DNA of 64,000 bases, taken from Pseudomonas asiatica (GTDB lineage: Bacteria; Pseudomonadota; Gammaproteobacteria; Pseudomonadales; Pseudomonadaceae). Shown here piece by piece: positions 25,703-33,779 of this stretch. Every line of letters starts with the position of its first letter. Position 1 is the first letter of the stretch. The notes below the pieces were generated by a model. That model made no database searches. It was not told where the DNA came from and saw only the letters and a list, made by a program, of their open reading frames with translations. Both the position numbers and the translations under genes were made by a program. Location: the NCBI RefSeq assembly GCF_040214835.1, contig NZ_CP157874.1, positions 4,552,501 through 4,616,500 on the forward strand, in the 5' to 3' direction.

Positions 25703-26377
25703 ATGCGCCTCACCCCCACCCTGCTGCTCACCGCCCTGCTGCCCCTGTTCGCCGGCTGCCAGCTCATGGCTGACGCCCCCAGCGACCCGAACATCGGCAC
25801 CACGCGCATGCAGGGCGAGTTGCGTGCTGCCGGTGGCCAGCTGCTGTTCAAGCCGTGCAGCGAAAGCCGCACTTTCGTGATCAACGACGTCGCCGCCACC
25901 GGCATCCTGCAGGAAGCCGCCAACCTCGCCAAGGACGCCAACGACAAGCTGTTCGCCGACGTCCGTGGCCGCCTCACCGGCAGCAGGCAGGCCAACAACG
26001 ACGGCCAGCTGGAAGTTCGTCGCCTGTACCGCCTGGAACCTTCCACCCGCGCTTGTGAAGACCCCAACTTCAAGCAGCTGACCCTGCGCGCCAACGGCCA
26101 TGAGCCGGAATGGGACATCAAGGCCAGCGGCAAAGGCATGGTGCTCAACCGCGTCGGCCAGGAACCCCTGCCCCTGCCCTTCCTGGAAGAAGAAGTGCCC
26201 GGCGGCGGCCTGACCCTGACCAGCGAAGCCAACGGCCAGCACGTGGAGCTGTGGGTCGCGCCACAACGCTGCGTAGACACCGCCACCGGTGCCATCCACC
26301 ACCTGCGCGCCGAACTGCGCATCGACGGCAAGACCCTGCAGGGCTGCGGTTACTACGGCGGTGCGCGCGACAACTGA
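25703..26377 (+). CDS. Putative lipoprotein (COG3650-like)
   Basis: 224 aa. The signal peptide ends in lipobox LFAGC (Cys about 17), so it should be lipidated. The mature part has GTTRMQGELRAAGGQLLFKP and, near the C-terminus, a Cys-containing domain with WVAPQRCVDTATGAIHHLRA and TLQGCGYYGGARDN, a pattern I associate with the COG3650 envelope proteins. ATG 25703 has GGAG upstream; the open frame begins 42 bases earlier. Function unknown. Confidence 0.75.
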   Translation: MRLTPTLLLTALLPLFAGCQLMADAPSDPNIGTTRMQGELRAAGGQLLFKPCSESRTFVINDVAATGILQEAANLAKDANDKLFADVRGRLTGSRQANNDGQLEVRRLYRLEPSTRACEDPNFKQLTLRANGHEPEWDIKASGKGMVLNRVGQEPLPLPFLEEEVPGGGLTLTSEANGQHVELWVAPQRCVDTATGAIHHLRAELRIDGKTLQGCGYYGGARDN

Positions 26378-26480
26378 TCGCCGGGCGCTTTTATCCTGCC
26401 AGTCGGGGCGGCGAACAGCTTATACTTGGCGGTTTGTGTAAAGCCGCCGGCCGCCCATGGCCGGGATACTGGACCCTGCC

Positions 26481-28088
26481 ATGCTACGAATCACCGAACT
26501 GAAGCTGCCCCTGGACCATCCCGACGAAGCCCTGCGTGAAGCCATCGTCCAGCGCCTGGGCATCCGCGACGAGCAACTGCTCAGCTTCAACCTGTTCAAG
26601 CGCAGCTACGATGCGCGCAAGAAGAACAGCGAACTGCTGTTCATCTACACCATCGACCTGGAAGCCAGCAACGAAGCCGAACTGCTCAGCAAGTTCGCCG
26701 ACGATCGCAACATCGGCCCGGCGCCAGATGTGACCTACAAGTTCGTCGGCCAGGCCCCTGCCGATCTGCAGGAGCGCCCGATCGTGGTCGGCTTCGGCCC
26801 GTGCGGCATCTTCGCCGGCCTGTTGCTGGCACAGATGGGCTTCAAGCCGATCATCCTCGAGCGCGGCAAGGAAGTGCGCCAGCGCACCAAGGACACCTGG
26901 GGCCTGTGGCGCAAGAGCGTGCTCAACCCCGAGTCCAACGTGCAGTTCGGCGAAGGCGGCGCCGGTACCTTCTCCGACGGCAAGCTGTACAGCCAGATCA
27001 AGGACCCGCAGCACCACGGCCGCAAAGTGCTGGAAGAGTTCGTCAAGGCCGGTGCGCCAGACGAAATCCTGTATATCAACAAGCCGCACATCGGCACCTT
27101 CCGCCTCACCGGCATGGTCGAGCAGATGCGTCAGGACATGATCGCCCTCGGCGCCGAAGTGCGCTTCCAGCAGAAGGTCACCGACCTGCTGATCGAGGAT
27201 GGGCAGCTGACCGGCGTGGTGCTGGAGAGCGGCGAACAGCTGCACTCGCGCCATGTGGTGCTGGCCCTGGGCCACAGTGCCCGCGACACCTTCCGCATGC
27301 TGCACGCCAAGGGCGTGTACATGGAAGCCAAGCCGTTCTCGGTGGGTTTCCGCATCGAACACCCGCAAACGCTGATCGACAAGGCGCGCCTGGGCAAGTA
27401 CGCCGGTCACCCGAAACTTGGTGCCGCCGACTACAAGCTGGTGTACCACGCCAAGAACGGCCGTTCGGTGTACAGCTTCTGCATGTGCCCGGGTGGCACC
27501 GTGGTCGCCGCCACCAGCGAGCCAGGCCGGGTGGTTACCAACGGCATGAGCCAGTACTCGCGTAACGAGCGCAACGCCAACTCCGGCATCGTCGTCGGCA
27601 TCGACCCCGAACGCGATTACCCGGGCGGCCCGCTGGCCGGCATCGAGCTGCAGGAGCGCCTGGAAGCCCACGCCTACGTGATGGGCGGCAGCAACTACCA
27701 GGCCCCGGCGCAGCTGGTGGGTGACTTCGTCGCCGGCCGGCCGTCGACTGCACTGGGCAGTGTCGAGCCGTCCTACAAACCGGGCGTGACCCTGGGCGAC
27801 CTGGCGCCGAGCCTGCCGGACTTCGCCATCGAGGCCATTCGCGAGGCACTGCCGGCGTTCGACCGGCAGATCAAGGGCTACAACCTGCATGATGCAGTGT
27901 TGACCGGGATCGAGACCCGCACCTCGTCGCCGCTGCGCATTACCCGCGGTGAGGACTTCCAGAGCCTGAACCTGAAGGGGCTGTTCCCGGCGGGTGAAGG
28001 GGCTGGGTATGCGGGCGGGATCCTGTCGGCAGGTGTCGATGGCATTCGTATCGCCGAGGCGGTGGCGCGGGATATGCTCGGCCTCTGA
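26481..28088 (+). CDS. FAD-dependent oxidoreductase (COG2509 type)
   Basis: 535 aa. A dinucleotide-binding motif VVGFGPCGIFAGLLLAQMGF followed by an acidic residue (ILERG) lies near residues 100-125, after a family-specific N-terminal domain (MLRITELKLPL). GEGGAGTFSDGKL and the C-terminal LFPAGEGAGYAGGILSAGVD (second FAD motif) are typical of COG2509 dehydrogenases. Substrate and electron acceptor are unknown. I chose ATG 26481 because homologous proteins begin MLRITEL; an in-frame ATG lies at 26457. Confidence 0.85.
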   Translation: MLRITELKLPLDHPDEALREAIVQRLGIRDEQLLSFNLFKRSYDARKKNSELLFIYTIDLEASNEAELLSKFADDRNIGPAPDVTYKFVGQAPADLQERPIVVGFGPCGIFAGLLLAQMGFKPIILERGKEVRQRTKDTWGLWRKSVLNPESNVQFGEGGAGTFSDGKLYSQIKDPQHHGRKVLEEFVKAGAPDEILYINKPHIGTFRLTGMVEQMRQDMIALGAEVRFQQKVTDLLIEDGQLTGVVLESGEQLHSRHVVLALGHSARDTFRMLHAKGVYMEAKPFSVGFRIEHPQTLIDKARLGKYAGHPKLGAADYKLVYHAKNGRSVYSFCMCPGGTVVAATSEPGRVVTNGMSQYSRNERNANSGIVVGIDPERDYPGGPLAGIELQERLEAHAYVMGGSNYQAPAQLVGDFVAGRPSTALGSVEPSYKPGVTLGDLAPSLPDFAIEAIREALPAFDRQIKGYNLHDAVLTGIETRTSSPLRITRGEDFQSLNLKGLFPAGEGAGYAGGILSAGVDGIRIAEAVARDMLGL

Positions 28089-28107
28089 GCCTTTATTACA
28101 TGCCAGG

Positions 28108-28200
28108 GCCTCTTCGCGGGTAAACCCGCTCCCACAGGTACTGCACAGGTATTGCAGACTGTGAAGTACCTGTGGGAGCGGGTTTACCCGCGAAAGGGCC
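28108..28200. repeat. Inverted REP pair
   Basis: Left GCCTCTTCGCGGGTAAACCC then GCTCCCACAG; right its complement through ACCCGCGAAAGGGCC. Identical in class to the copy at 25521. With the nhaA leader it fills the 312-bp gap after the flavoprotein gene. Confidence 0.9.
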
Positions 28201-28303
28201 ACTGCAGACATCAGAAAAATCCACAACAAACATCAGACTTCCCCTCCCCACTCTTTCCCCATCTGCATCTAGGCTTCCCTCAGCCCAGCCAGTAACAACA
28301 TAT

Positions 28304-28328
28304 AACAAAAACGAATATAGTTTTTGTT
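28304..28328. promoter_or_regulatory. AT-rich inverted repeat upstream of nhaA
   Basis: AACAAAAAC and GTTTTTGTT form a perfect 9-bp inverted repeat around a 7-base AT-rich spacer, 72 bases upstream of the nhaA start. It stands out in a GC-rich region and could be an operator or part of an UP-like promoter element; no regulator is known to me for this sequence. Confidence 0.45.
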
Positions 28329-28400
28329 TGAAAGCATATCGTCACAGGCTAGGGTGTACGCCCGTTCCATCGTCAACTGCTCATGGAGAGCCTATAGCCC

Positions 28401-29576
28401 GTGCGTAGCCTGTTCACCCGCTTCTTCCAGCTCGAAGCCGCCAGCGGCCTGTTGCTGATCGCTGCGGCCATCCTGGCCCTGGTCATCAACAACTCGCCGC
28501 TGTCCTACCTGTACAGCGGCCTGCTCGACGTCCCCGTCGCCGTCCAGGTCGGCGCGCTGCACATCGCCAAACCGCTGCTGCTGTGGATCAACGACGGCCT
28601 GATGGCCCTGTTCTTCCTGCTCATCGGCCTGGAGGTCAAGCGCGAGGTGGTCGACGGCCACCTGTCCAAGCCCTCCCAGGTGATCCTGCCTGCCACCGCC
28701 GCCGTGGGCGGCATGGTGATACCGGCACTGATCTACTGGTTCATCAACCGTGACAACCCGGCGGCCGTGGCCGGCTGGGCGATCCCCACCGCCACCGACA
28801 TCGCCTTCGCCCTCGGCGTACTGGCCTTGCTGGGCAAGCGCGTGCCGGTGTCGCTGAAACTGTTCCTGATGACCCTGGCGATCATCGACGACCTGGGTGC
28901 GATCATCGTCATTGCCCTGTTCTACTCGGGCACCCTGTCGAGCGTGTCGCTGCTGCTGGCCGCCGCCTGCCTGGTAGTGCTGGTGGCCATGAACCGGCTT
29001 GGCGTGGTCAAGCTTGGGCCGTACATGGTAGTTGGCCTGATCCTGTGGGTCTGCGTGCTCAAGAGCGGTGTGCATGCCACCCTGGCCGGGGTTGCCCTGG
29101 CCCTGTGCATCCCGCTGCGCACGCGCCATGCCGAACGCTCGCCACTGCTCGCCCTGGAACACGCCCTGCATCCTTGGGTCGCCTACGCCATCCTGCCGCT
29201 GTTCGCTTTCGCCAATGCCGGTGTATCGCTGGCAGGCATGACCGTAGAAAGCTTCACCCACCCGGTGCCACTGGGCATCGCCGTCGGGCTGCTGCTGGGC
29301 AAGACCGTGGGTGTCTTCGGCCTGACCTGGGTCGCGGTCAAGCTGCGCCTGGCCGCGCTGCCTGCAGGCGCCAGTTGGGGGCAATTGCTGGGTGTGGCGA
29401 TACTTTGCGGTATCGGCTTCACCATGAGCCTGTTCGTTGGCTCGCTCGCCTTTGTGCCTGGCAGCAGTGATTACGCCGGAATGGACCGCATGGGTATTCT
29501 CACCGGCTCGTTCTTCGCCGCCGTGATCGGCTATGCGGTAACCGCCATGGCCAGCCGCAAGCACAACGTCGGCTGA
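28401..29576 (+). CDS. nhaA: Na+/H+ antiporter NhaA
   Basis: 391 aa, about 12 helices. It has the two adjacent aspartates D163-D164 in [16 protein letters not shown], at the same numbers as in E. coli NhaA where they bind Na+ and H+, and the discontinuous-helix segments [19 protein letters not shown] and [17 protein letters not shown]. It exchanges 2 H+ for 1 Na+ across the inner membrane for pH and salt homeostasis. The start is GTG, with GGAG about twelve bases upstream. Confidence 0.96.
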   Translation: MRSLFTRFFQLEAASGLLLIAAAILALVINNSPLSYLYSGLLDVPVAVQVGALHIAKPLLLWINDGLMALFFLLIGLEVKREVVDGHLSKPSQVILPATAAVGGMVIPALIYWFINRDNPAAVAGWAIPTATDIAFALGVLALLGKRVPVSLKLFLMTLAIIDDLGAIIVIALFYSGTLSSVSLLLAAACLVVLVAMNRLGVVKLGPYMVVGLILWVCVLKSGVHATLAGVALALCIPLRTRHAERSPLLALEHALHPWVAYAILPLFAFANAGVSLAGMTVESFTHPVPLGIAVGLLLGKTVGVFGLTWVAVKLRLAALPAGASWGQLLGVAILCGIGFTMSLFVGSLAFVPGSSDYAGMDRMGILTGSFFAAVIGYAVTAMASRKHNVG

Positions 29577-29593
29577 CCTGGCCGCAGCATGAA

Positions 29594-29628
29594 AAAACCC
29601 CGACTGGCGAGCGCCATGTCGGGGTTTT
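29594..29628. terminator. Bidirectional intrinsic terminator after nhaA
   Basis: The stem AAAACCCCGAC / GTCGGGGTTTT is 11 bp, with A-run and T-run on either side so that it can work on both strands. It serves nhaA and the convergent glycine-zipper gene. Confidence 0.9.
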
Positions 29629-29645
29629 GTCTTGTTGGGCTACGG

Positions 29646-30110
29646 TCAGTGCGTGACGCGGCTGGTGCCATCGACGGTCATGATGCGCACGCGGTCGCCA
29701 ACGCGGAAGATCTCATTCTGCTGCACGGCCTGCACATAGGCACGCATGCTGCCATCATCCTCACGCACGGTAATTTCGACACCCTGGGTACGAGTCAGGC
29801 CTTCTTCGGCGGCGGAACCGGCCAGGCCACCGGCAACGGCACCAATCACGGCGGCGACGATGCTGCCACGGCCCCCACCCACGGCGCTGCCGGCCACGCC
29901 ACCGACGATGGCGCCAGCACCACCGCCGATCGGGGTCTTGGTGCCTTCGATCTTGACCGGGCGCAGGGACTCGATGGTGCCCATGCGCACGGTTTGCACG
30001 CGGCGGGCCTCATCACGGGAGTAGCTGTCACCGGTCAGGCTCGAGGCACAGCCACCCAGCAACAGCGACATGGTGGTAAAGGTCGCCACCAGCAAAGCGG
30101 ATTTACGCAT
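29646..30110 (-). CDS. Glycine-zipper lipoprotein (SlyB/Pcp-like)
   Basis: 154 aa. Signal peptide with lipobox SLLLGGC (Cys about 21), then a central glycine-zipper 2TM region (GGGAGAIVGGVAGSAVGGG and IGAVAGGLAGSAAEEGL), then a C-terminal domain with VREDDGSMRAYVQ and FRVGDRVRIMT. This is the layout of outer-membrane SlyB-type lipoproteins, which help keep envelope integrity. Start at 30110 follows GGAG; the open frame begins 15 bases earlier. Convergent with nhaA, sharing its terminator. Confidence 0.87.
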   Translation of the reverse strand: MRKSALLVATFTTMSLLLGGCASSLTGDSYSRDEARRVQTVRMGTIESLRPVKIEGTKTPIGGGAGAIVGGVAGSAVGGGRGSIVAAVIGAVAGGLAGSAAEEGLTRTQGVEITVREDDGSMRAYVQAVQQNEIFRVGDRVRIMTVDGTSRVTH

Positions 30111-30256
30111 GGGTAAAGTCTCCATAAGTCAGGTGCTCATTAGACGCTGCACGTTGACGGCTGTCACGGTACAAACGTAATAAAATTGTTTTCATTCAGC
30201 CAAGGGACAGCCTGCGTGGCTGTGTCGAGGCCTTTCAAGTGAGACCAAGGATAGCC

Positions 30257-30490
30257 ATGGATTACTTCATCGTCGTGGTCACCACCGTTGCGGGGTTGTA
30301 CTTCCACTGGTGGCTGTATGTGCGCATGCGCCGCTGGATGGACCGTGACCTGGCGTTGTCGCTGGCTGGGGCGGACCCTGCAAAACGCACGTATATGCTG
30401 CAAAGGCTGGAGCAGGCGCGGGTGGAGAAGGTGGGGCGCAAGCAGTTGGCGGGGTGGTTGGAGCGGGCGGCTGCGGGGTATCCGGGGTAG
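30257..30490 (+). CDS. Small membrane-anchored hypothetical protein
   Basis: 77 aa. An N-terminal hydrophobic helix (DYFIVVVTTVAGLYFHWWLY) is followed by a charged cytoplasmic helix rich in Arg, Leu and Lys. AAGGA lies seven bases before the ATG. No recognised family or enzymatic motif. It stands alone between the glycine-zipper lipoprotein (divergent) and a REP pair. Confidence 0.7.
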   Translation: MDYFIVVVTTVAGLYFHWWLYVRMRRWMDRDLALSLAGADPAKRTYMLQRLEQARVEKVGRKQLAGWLERAAAGYPG

Positions 30491-30502
30491 CCTGATGGAG
30501 TG

Positions 30503-30627
30503 CCGGGGCTGCTGCGCAGCCCTTTCGCGACACAAGGCCGCTCCTACAGGGGATCGCGATCCCGGCAACTGACGCGGCTCCCTGTAGGAGCGGCCTCGTG
30601 TCGCGAAAGGGCCGCAAAGCGGCCCCA
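30503..30627. repeat. Inverted REP pair with extended GC arms
   Basis: Left GGGGCTGCTGCGCAGCCC then TTTCGCGACACAAGGCCGCT; right its complement ending in GGGCCGCAAAGCGGCCCC. Each outer arm is itself a small hairpin, as in other copies of the TCGCGACACAAGG class. Confidence 0.88.
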
Positions 30628-30633
30628 ACAATC

Positions 30634-31281
30634 TCAGGGCGCCAACCGCTCCCGCAGCCATTGCCCATCCACCAGCCGGTAGTTCAGTCGGTCATGCAGG
30701 CGGCTGGCCCGCCCCTGCCAGAACTCGATGCGTTCAGGCAGCAAACGATACCCACCCCAATGTTCCGGGCAATGCGGCTGGGTGTCGGAAAAGCGCGCCT
30801 CGGTGGCCTTGACCAGCCCCTCCAGCTCCTCACGGCCGGCAATCACCTGGCTCTGCGGCGAAGCCCAGGCCCCCAGGCGGCTGCCCAGCGGGCGCACCTG
30901 GTAGTAGGCGTCAGACTCCTGGGGCGTGACCTTTTCCACCCGCCCTTCAATGCGCACCTGGCGCTCCAGTGCCGGCCAGAAGAAGGTCATGGCGGCGAAA
31001 GGGTTGACCAGCAGTTGCTGGCCCTTGGCACTATCGTAGTTGGTGAAGAAGGTGAAACCACGCTCATCGAGCCCCTTCAGCAGCAAGATACGGCAGTGAG
31101 GGCGGCCGTCACCATCGACAGTGGCCAAGGTCATGGCGTTGGCCTCCACCGGTACCTGCTCGGTTTTCACCGCATCGGCGAACCACTGGTGGAACAGGGC
31201 GAACGGCTCCCCCGGGGCCTGGGCTTCGGCCAGGCCATCACGGGTGTAGTCGCGGCGCATATCGGCCAGGGATTGGGTCAT
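30634..31281 (-). CDS. pdxH: Pyridoxamine/pyridoxine 5'-phosphate oxidase
   Basis: 215 aa, the usual length. Starts [20 protein letters not shown] and has the FMN and substrate motifs [47 protein letters not shown] and the C-terminal [16 protein letters not shown] with RLHDRLNY. It oxidises PNP or PMP to pyridoxal phosphate using FMN and O2. It is followed upstream on the same strand, after 18 bp, by the OmpA-like gene, so the two may be co-transcribed. Confidence 0.96.
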   Translation of the reverse strand: MTQSLADMRRDYTRDGLAEAQAPGEPFALFHQWFADAVKTEQVPVEANAMTLATVDGDGRPHCRILLLKGLDERGFTFFTNYDSAKGQQLLVNPFAAMTFFWPALERQVRIEGRVEKVTPQESDAYYQVRPLGSRLGAWASPQSQVIAGREELEGLVKATEARFSDTQPHCPEHWGGYRLLPERIEFWQGRASRLHDRLNYRLVDGQWLRERLAP

Positions 31282-31299
31282 TGCTGCGTTCCTTGACGA

Positions 31300-32277
31300 T
31301 CAGTTGGTCTTCGCAGGGCTGTTGGCAGCTACTTTCTTGTCAGTGGTAGCTTTCTTGGCGACGGGCTTGGCCGGCGCGGCTTTTTTCTTGGCCGTGGTCT
31401 TGGCTGGCGCCTTGGCCTTGGCTTTGGTTACAGGCTTCTTCGCCGCAGCCTTGGTGGCCGGCTTGCTGTCGGCAGGCTTGGCGGCAGGCGCCTTGACGTC
31501 CTGCACCGCCACCATCGGGGCCCGCGCCGGGGCGGCTTGCTGGTACTTGGCCAGCAGGGCGACCATGGTGTTCTGCGGGGTCAGCAGCATTTCCACACGG
31601 CGGTTCAGGGCACGGCCCTCGGCGCTGTCGTTGGCGGCGCGCGGCATTTCCGAGCCCATGCCCTTGAGGTTCAGGCGATCACGCTGCAGGCCGCTGAGGC
31701 GGAAAATGGCCGACACCGAAGCGGCGCGCTCCAGGCTGAGCTTCTGGTTGGCGGCAGCGACACCGCTGCTGTCGGCATGGCCGAGCACCAGCACGGCGGT
31801 CTTGGCATCGCCCTCGACAGTCTTGGCCACACGAGTGATCGGGCCCAGAGTCATCGGCAACAGCATGTTCGGACGATCAGGGTTGTACGAGCTGTCCACC
31901 GGGATGGTTACGGCCAGCACGTTGTCACGGCGCTCCAGTTCCAGCTTGCTGCCCTTGATCGCCTCACGCAGCTTGGGCTCGTACTCGTCCAGCCAGGCCT
32001 GGGTGGCCTTCTGGTCGATCTTCGGTACCACCGGCCCCTTTGCCTGCTTCTCTTCACCGCCGAACGGCCACCACCAACGGCTGGCGTTGTCGGACTTGGC
32101 GTCGGCCTTGGCCACGTTTTCCGTGACGGCTTGCTTCACTTCCTGCTCGGCAACCTTGTCCGAACCGAAGGGCCACCAGCTCGAGGCGCTGTCCTTCGAG
32201 CCGTCCTGGGGGTGACTGGCGCAGCCGGTAACGGCGGTCAGGCACAGGGCGAGTGCTAAGGTTTTGTGTGAAGACAT
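31300..32277 (-). CDS. OmpA-like lipoprotein with Ala/Lys/Pro-rich histone-like tail
   Basis: 325 aa. Signal peptide with lipobox VTGC (Cys about 18). Next come two copies of a WWPFG motif (SSWWPFGSDK and SRWWWPFGGEEK), then an OmpA-like peptidoglycan-binding domain (ILGHADSS-like: VLVLGHADSSGVAAANQKLS, with GSEMPRAANDSAEGRALNRR). The final 70 or so residues are almost purely Ala, Lys, Pro and Thr, like AlgP or histone H1. The tail would make a positively charged periplasmic arm. The start at 32277 is chosen for the signal peptide. Confidence 0.85.
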   Translation of the reverse strand: MSSHKTLALALCLTAVTGCASHPQDGSKDSASSWWPFGSDKVAEQEVKQAVTENVAKADAKSDNASRWWWPFGGEEKQAKGPVVPKIDQKATQAWLDEYEPKLREAIKGSKLELERRDNVLAVTIPVDSSYNPDRPNMLLPMTLGPITRVAKTVEGDAKTAVLVLGHADSSGVAAANQKLSLERAASVSAIFRLSGLQRDRLNLKGMGSEMPRAANDSAEGRALNRRVEMLLTPQNTMVALLAKYQQAAPARAPMVAVQDVKAPAAKPADSKPATKAAAKKPVTKAKAKAPAKTTAKKKAAPAKPVAKKATTDKKVAANSPAKTN

Positions 32278-32376
32278 CAGCGATACACCATGAAATAGAA
32301 AGAAATTTTGCCTACGCCTTTCAGGCGTTGGCATTGAGGATAGTCAAAGGGGTGGGGCAACACCCGCATTACCCGA

Positions 32377-33522
32377 TCAAAGGCAACTGGCAAGGACGCG
32401 TACCAGTTTCTGGGCTCGCGGGTCCATGAGCACATAAGGGCCAAGGGTATTGACCACGAAACCGAAGGCCACATCGTGTTCCGGGTCAGCGAAACCGACC
32501 GAGCCACCAGCACCTGGGTGGCCGAAGGCGCGGGCCCCGAGGCCGAACGTGGCATTGGCCACGTCGGGCTGGTCGAGCATGCAGCCCAGGCCAAAACGGG
32601 TCTGGGTGAGCAGGGTGCGATCCTGCCCGAGGCTGTGCTCACGGGTCAGTTCGTCGAGCAGTTCGGATTCGAGCAGGCTGCCGTCAAGCAACCCGGCATA
32701 GAAGCCCGCCAGGCTGCGCGCATTGCCATGGCCATTGGCCGCTGGCTGCTGCATGCGCCGCCACTCCGGCTTGTTGGTACTGGTCAGGATCGCCGGCGGG
32801 TTGGTGAAGGCACGGGTCGACAGGGCCTCGGGCTCGCGCATGGTCACCTGCAGCAGGCGCTGCGCCGCAGCGTCCCCGGCGTTGCCCTTGCCACGGGCGA
32901 TGTGCGCCACGCGATAAAACTCATCGTCCGCCAGGCCGACATGAAAATCCAGCCCCAACGGCCGAGCGGTACGGGCCACGATCGAGTCGCCGGGGCCACG
33001 GCCGTCGGCACGGCGGATCAGCTCGCCGATCAGCCAGCCGTAGGTAATGGCGGCATAGCCGTGCTCGGTGCCGGGTGTCCACCAGGGCGTTTCGGCAGCC
33101 AGCGCATCGACCATGGCCTGCCAGTCATACAGCGCTTCGGCCGGCAGCAGCTCACGGATGGCCGGCAAGCCGGCACGGTGGCTGAGCAGCTGGCGCAGGG
33201 TGATCGCCTGTTTGCCTGCCTGGGCGAACTCGGGCCAGTAGTTGGCCACCGGCGCATCGAGGGCCAGCTTGCCCTCGCCGACCAGTTGCAGGGCGGTGAC
33301 AGCGGTGAAGGTCTTGGTGCAGGAGAACAGGTTGGCGATGGTATCGCTGTGCCAGGCCTGCTGGCCGTCCTTGTCGGCACTGCCGGCCCACAGGTCGACC
33401 ACGGTTTCGCCACCAACCTGGATGCACAGCGCGGCGCCACGCTCCTGGGGATCATCGAACAGCGCGGCAAAGGCTTCGCGCACTGCTTCGAACTTCAGCT
33501 CATAGTGACCCTGGATCTGCAC
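32377..33522 (-). CDS. Serine hydrolase of the beta-lactamase/EstB family
   Basis: 381 aa. The SxxK active-site motif is S67-C-T-K70, preceded by the family context (WHSDTIANLF) and followed by LRQLLSHRAGLPA and HGYAAITYGWLIGELI, which supplies the Tyr of the second motif; GHPGAGGSVGFADPEHDVAF is the third. This pattern fits class VIII esterases (EstB) and 6-aminohexanoate hydrolase-like enzymes rather than true beta-lactamases. No signal peptide is visible, so it is probably cytoplasmic. GTG start with GGAG eight bases upstream. Confidence 0.88.
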   Translation of the reverse strand: MQIQGHYELKFEAVREAFAALFDDPQERGAALCIQVGGETVVDLWAGSADKDGQQAWHSDTIANLFSCTKTFTAVTALQLVGEGKLALDAPVANYWPEFAQAGKQAITLRQLLSHRAGLPAIRELLPAEALYDWQAMVDALAAETPWWTPGTEHGYAAITYGWLIGELIRRADGRGPGDSIVARTARPLGLDFHVGLADDEFYRVAHIARGKGNAGDAAAQRLLQVTMREPEALSTRAFTNPPAILTSTNKPEWRRMQQPAANGHGNARSLAGFYAGLLDGSLLESELLDELTREHSLGQDRTLLTQTRFGLGCMLDQPDVANATFGLGARAFGHPGAGGSVGFADPEHDVAFGFVVNTLGPYVLMDPRAQKLVRVLASCL

Positions 33523-33641
33523 CCGCTGTTCTCCGTACGACCAATTCCGAAAATGGTGTGCATTGTTTCAGTAGTTGCGTGTTTTGCAAACTGGCTTGGG
33601 CCAAGTGGTCGCGACGAATGGCAGCCAGGACGAACGGTGCT

Positions 33642-33758
33642 CCTGTAGGAGCGGCCTTGTGTCGCGATGGGCTGCGCAGCAGCCCCGGCAAATTGTGCAT
33701 TGCGGCGGAGATCCTGGGGCTGCTGCGCAGCCCATCGCGACACAAGGCCGCTCCTACA
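33642..33758. repeat. Inverted REP pair
   Basis: Left CTGTAGGAGCGGCCTTGTGT then CGCGATGGGCTGCGCAGCAG; the right arm is its complement, with GGGGCTGCTGCGCAGCCC at the inner edge. Nearly identical to the pair at 38820. Confidence 0.9.
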
Positions 33759-33779
33759 CCAGACCGCGTCAGCCGGTTG

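Noticed and set aside
28205..28400. A sodium- or pH-sensing riboswitch before nhaA
   Set aside because: I could not find a conserved multi-stem structure; only a simple 9-bp dyad can be supported.
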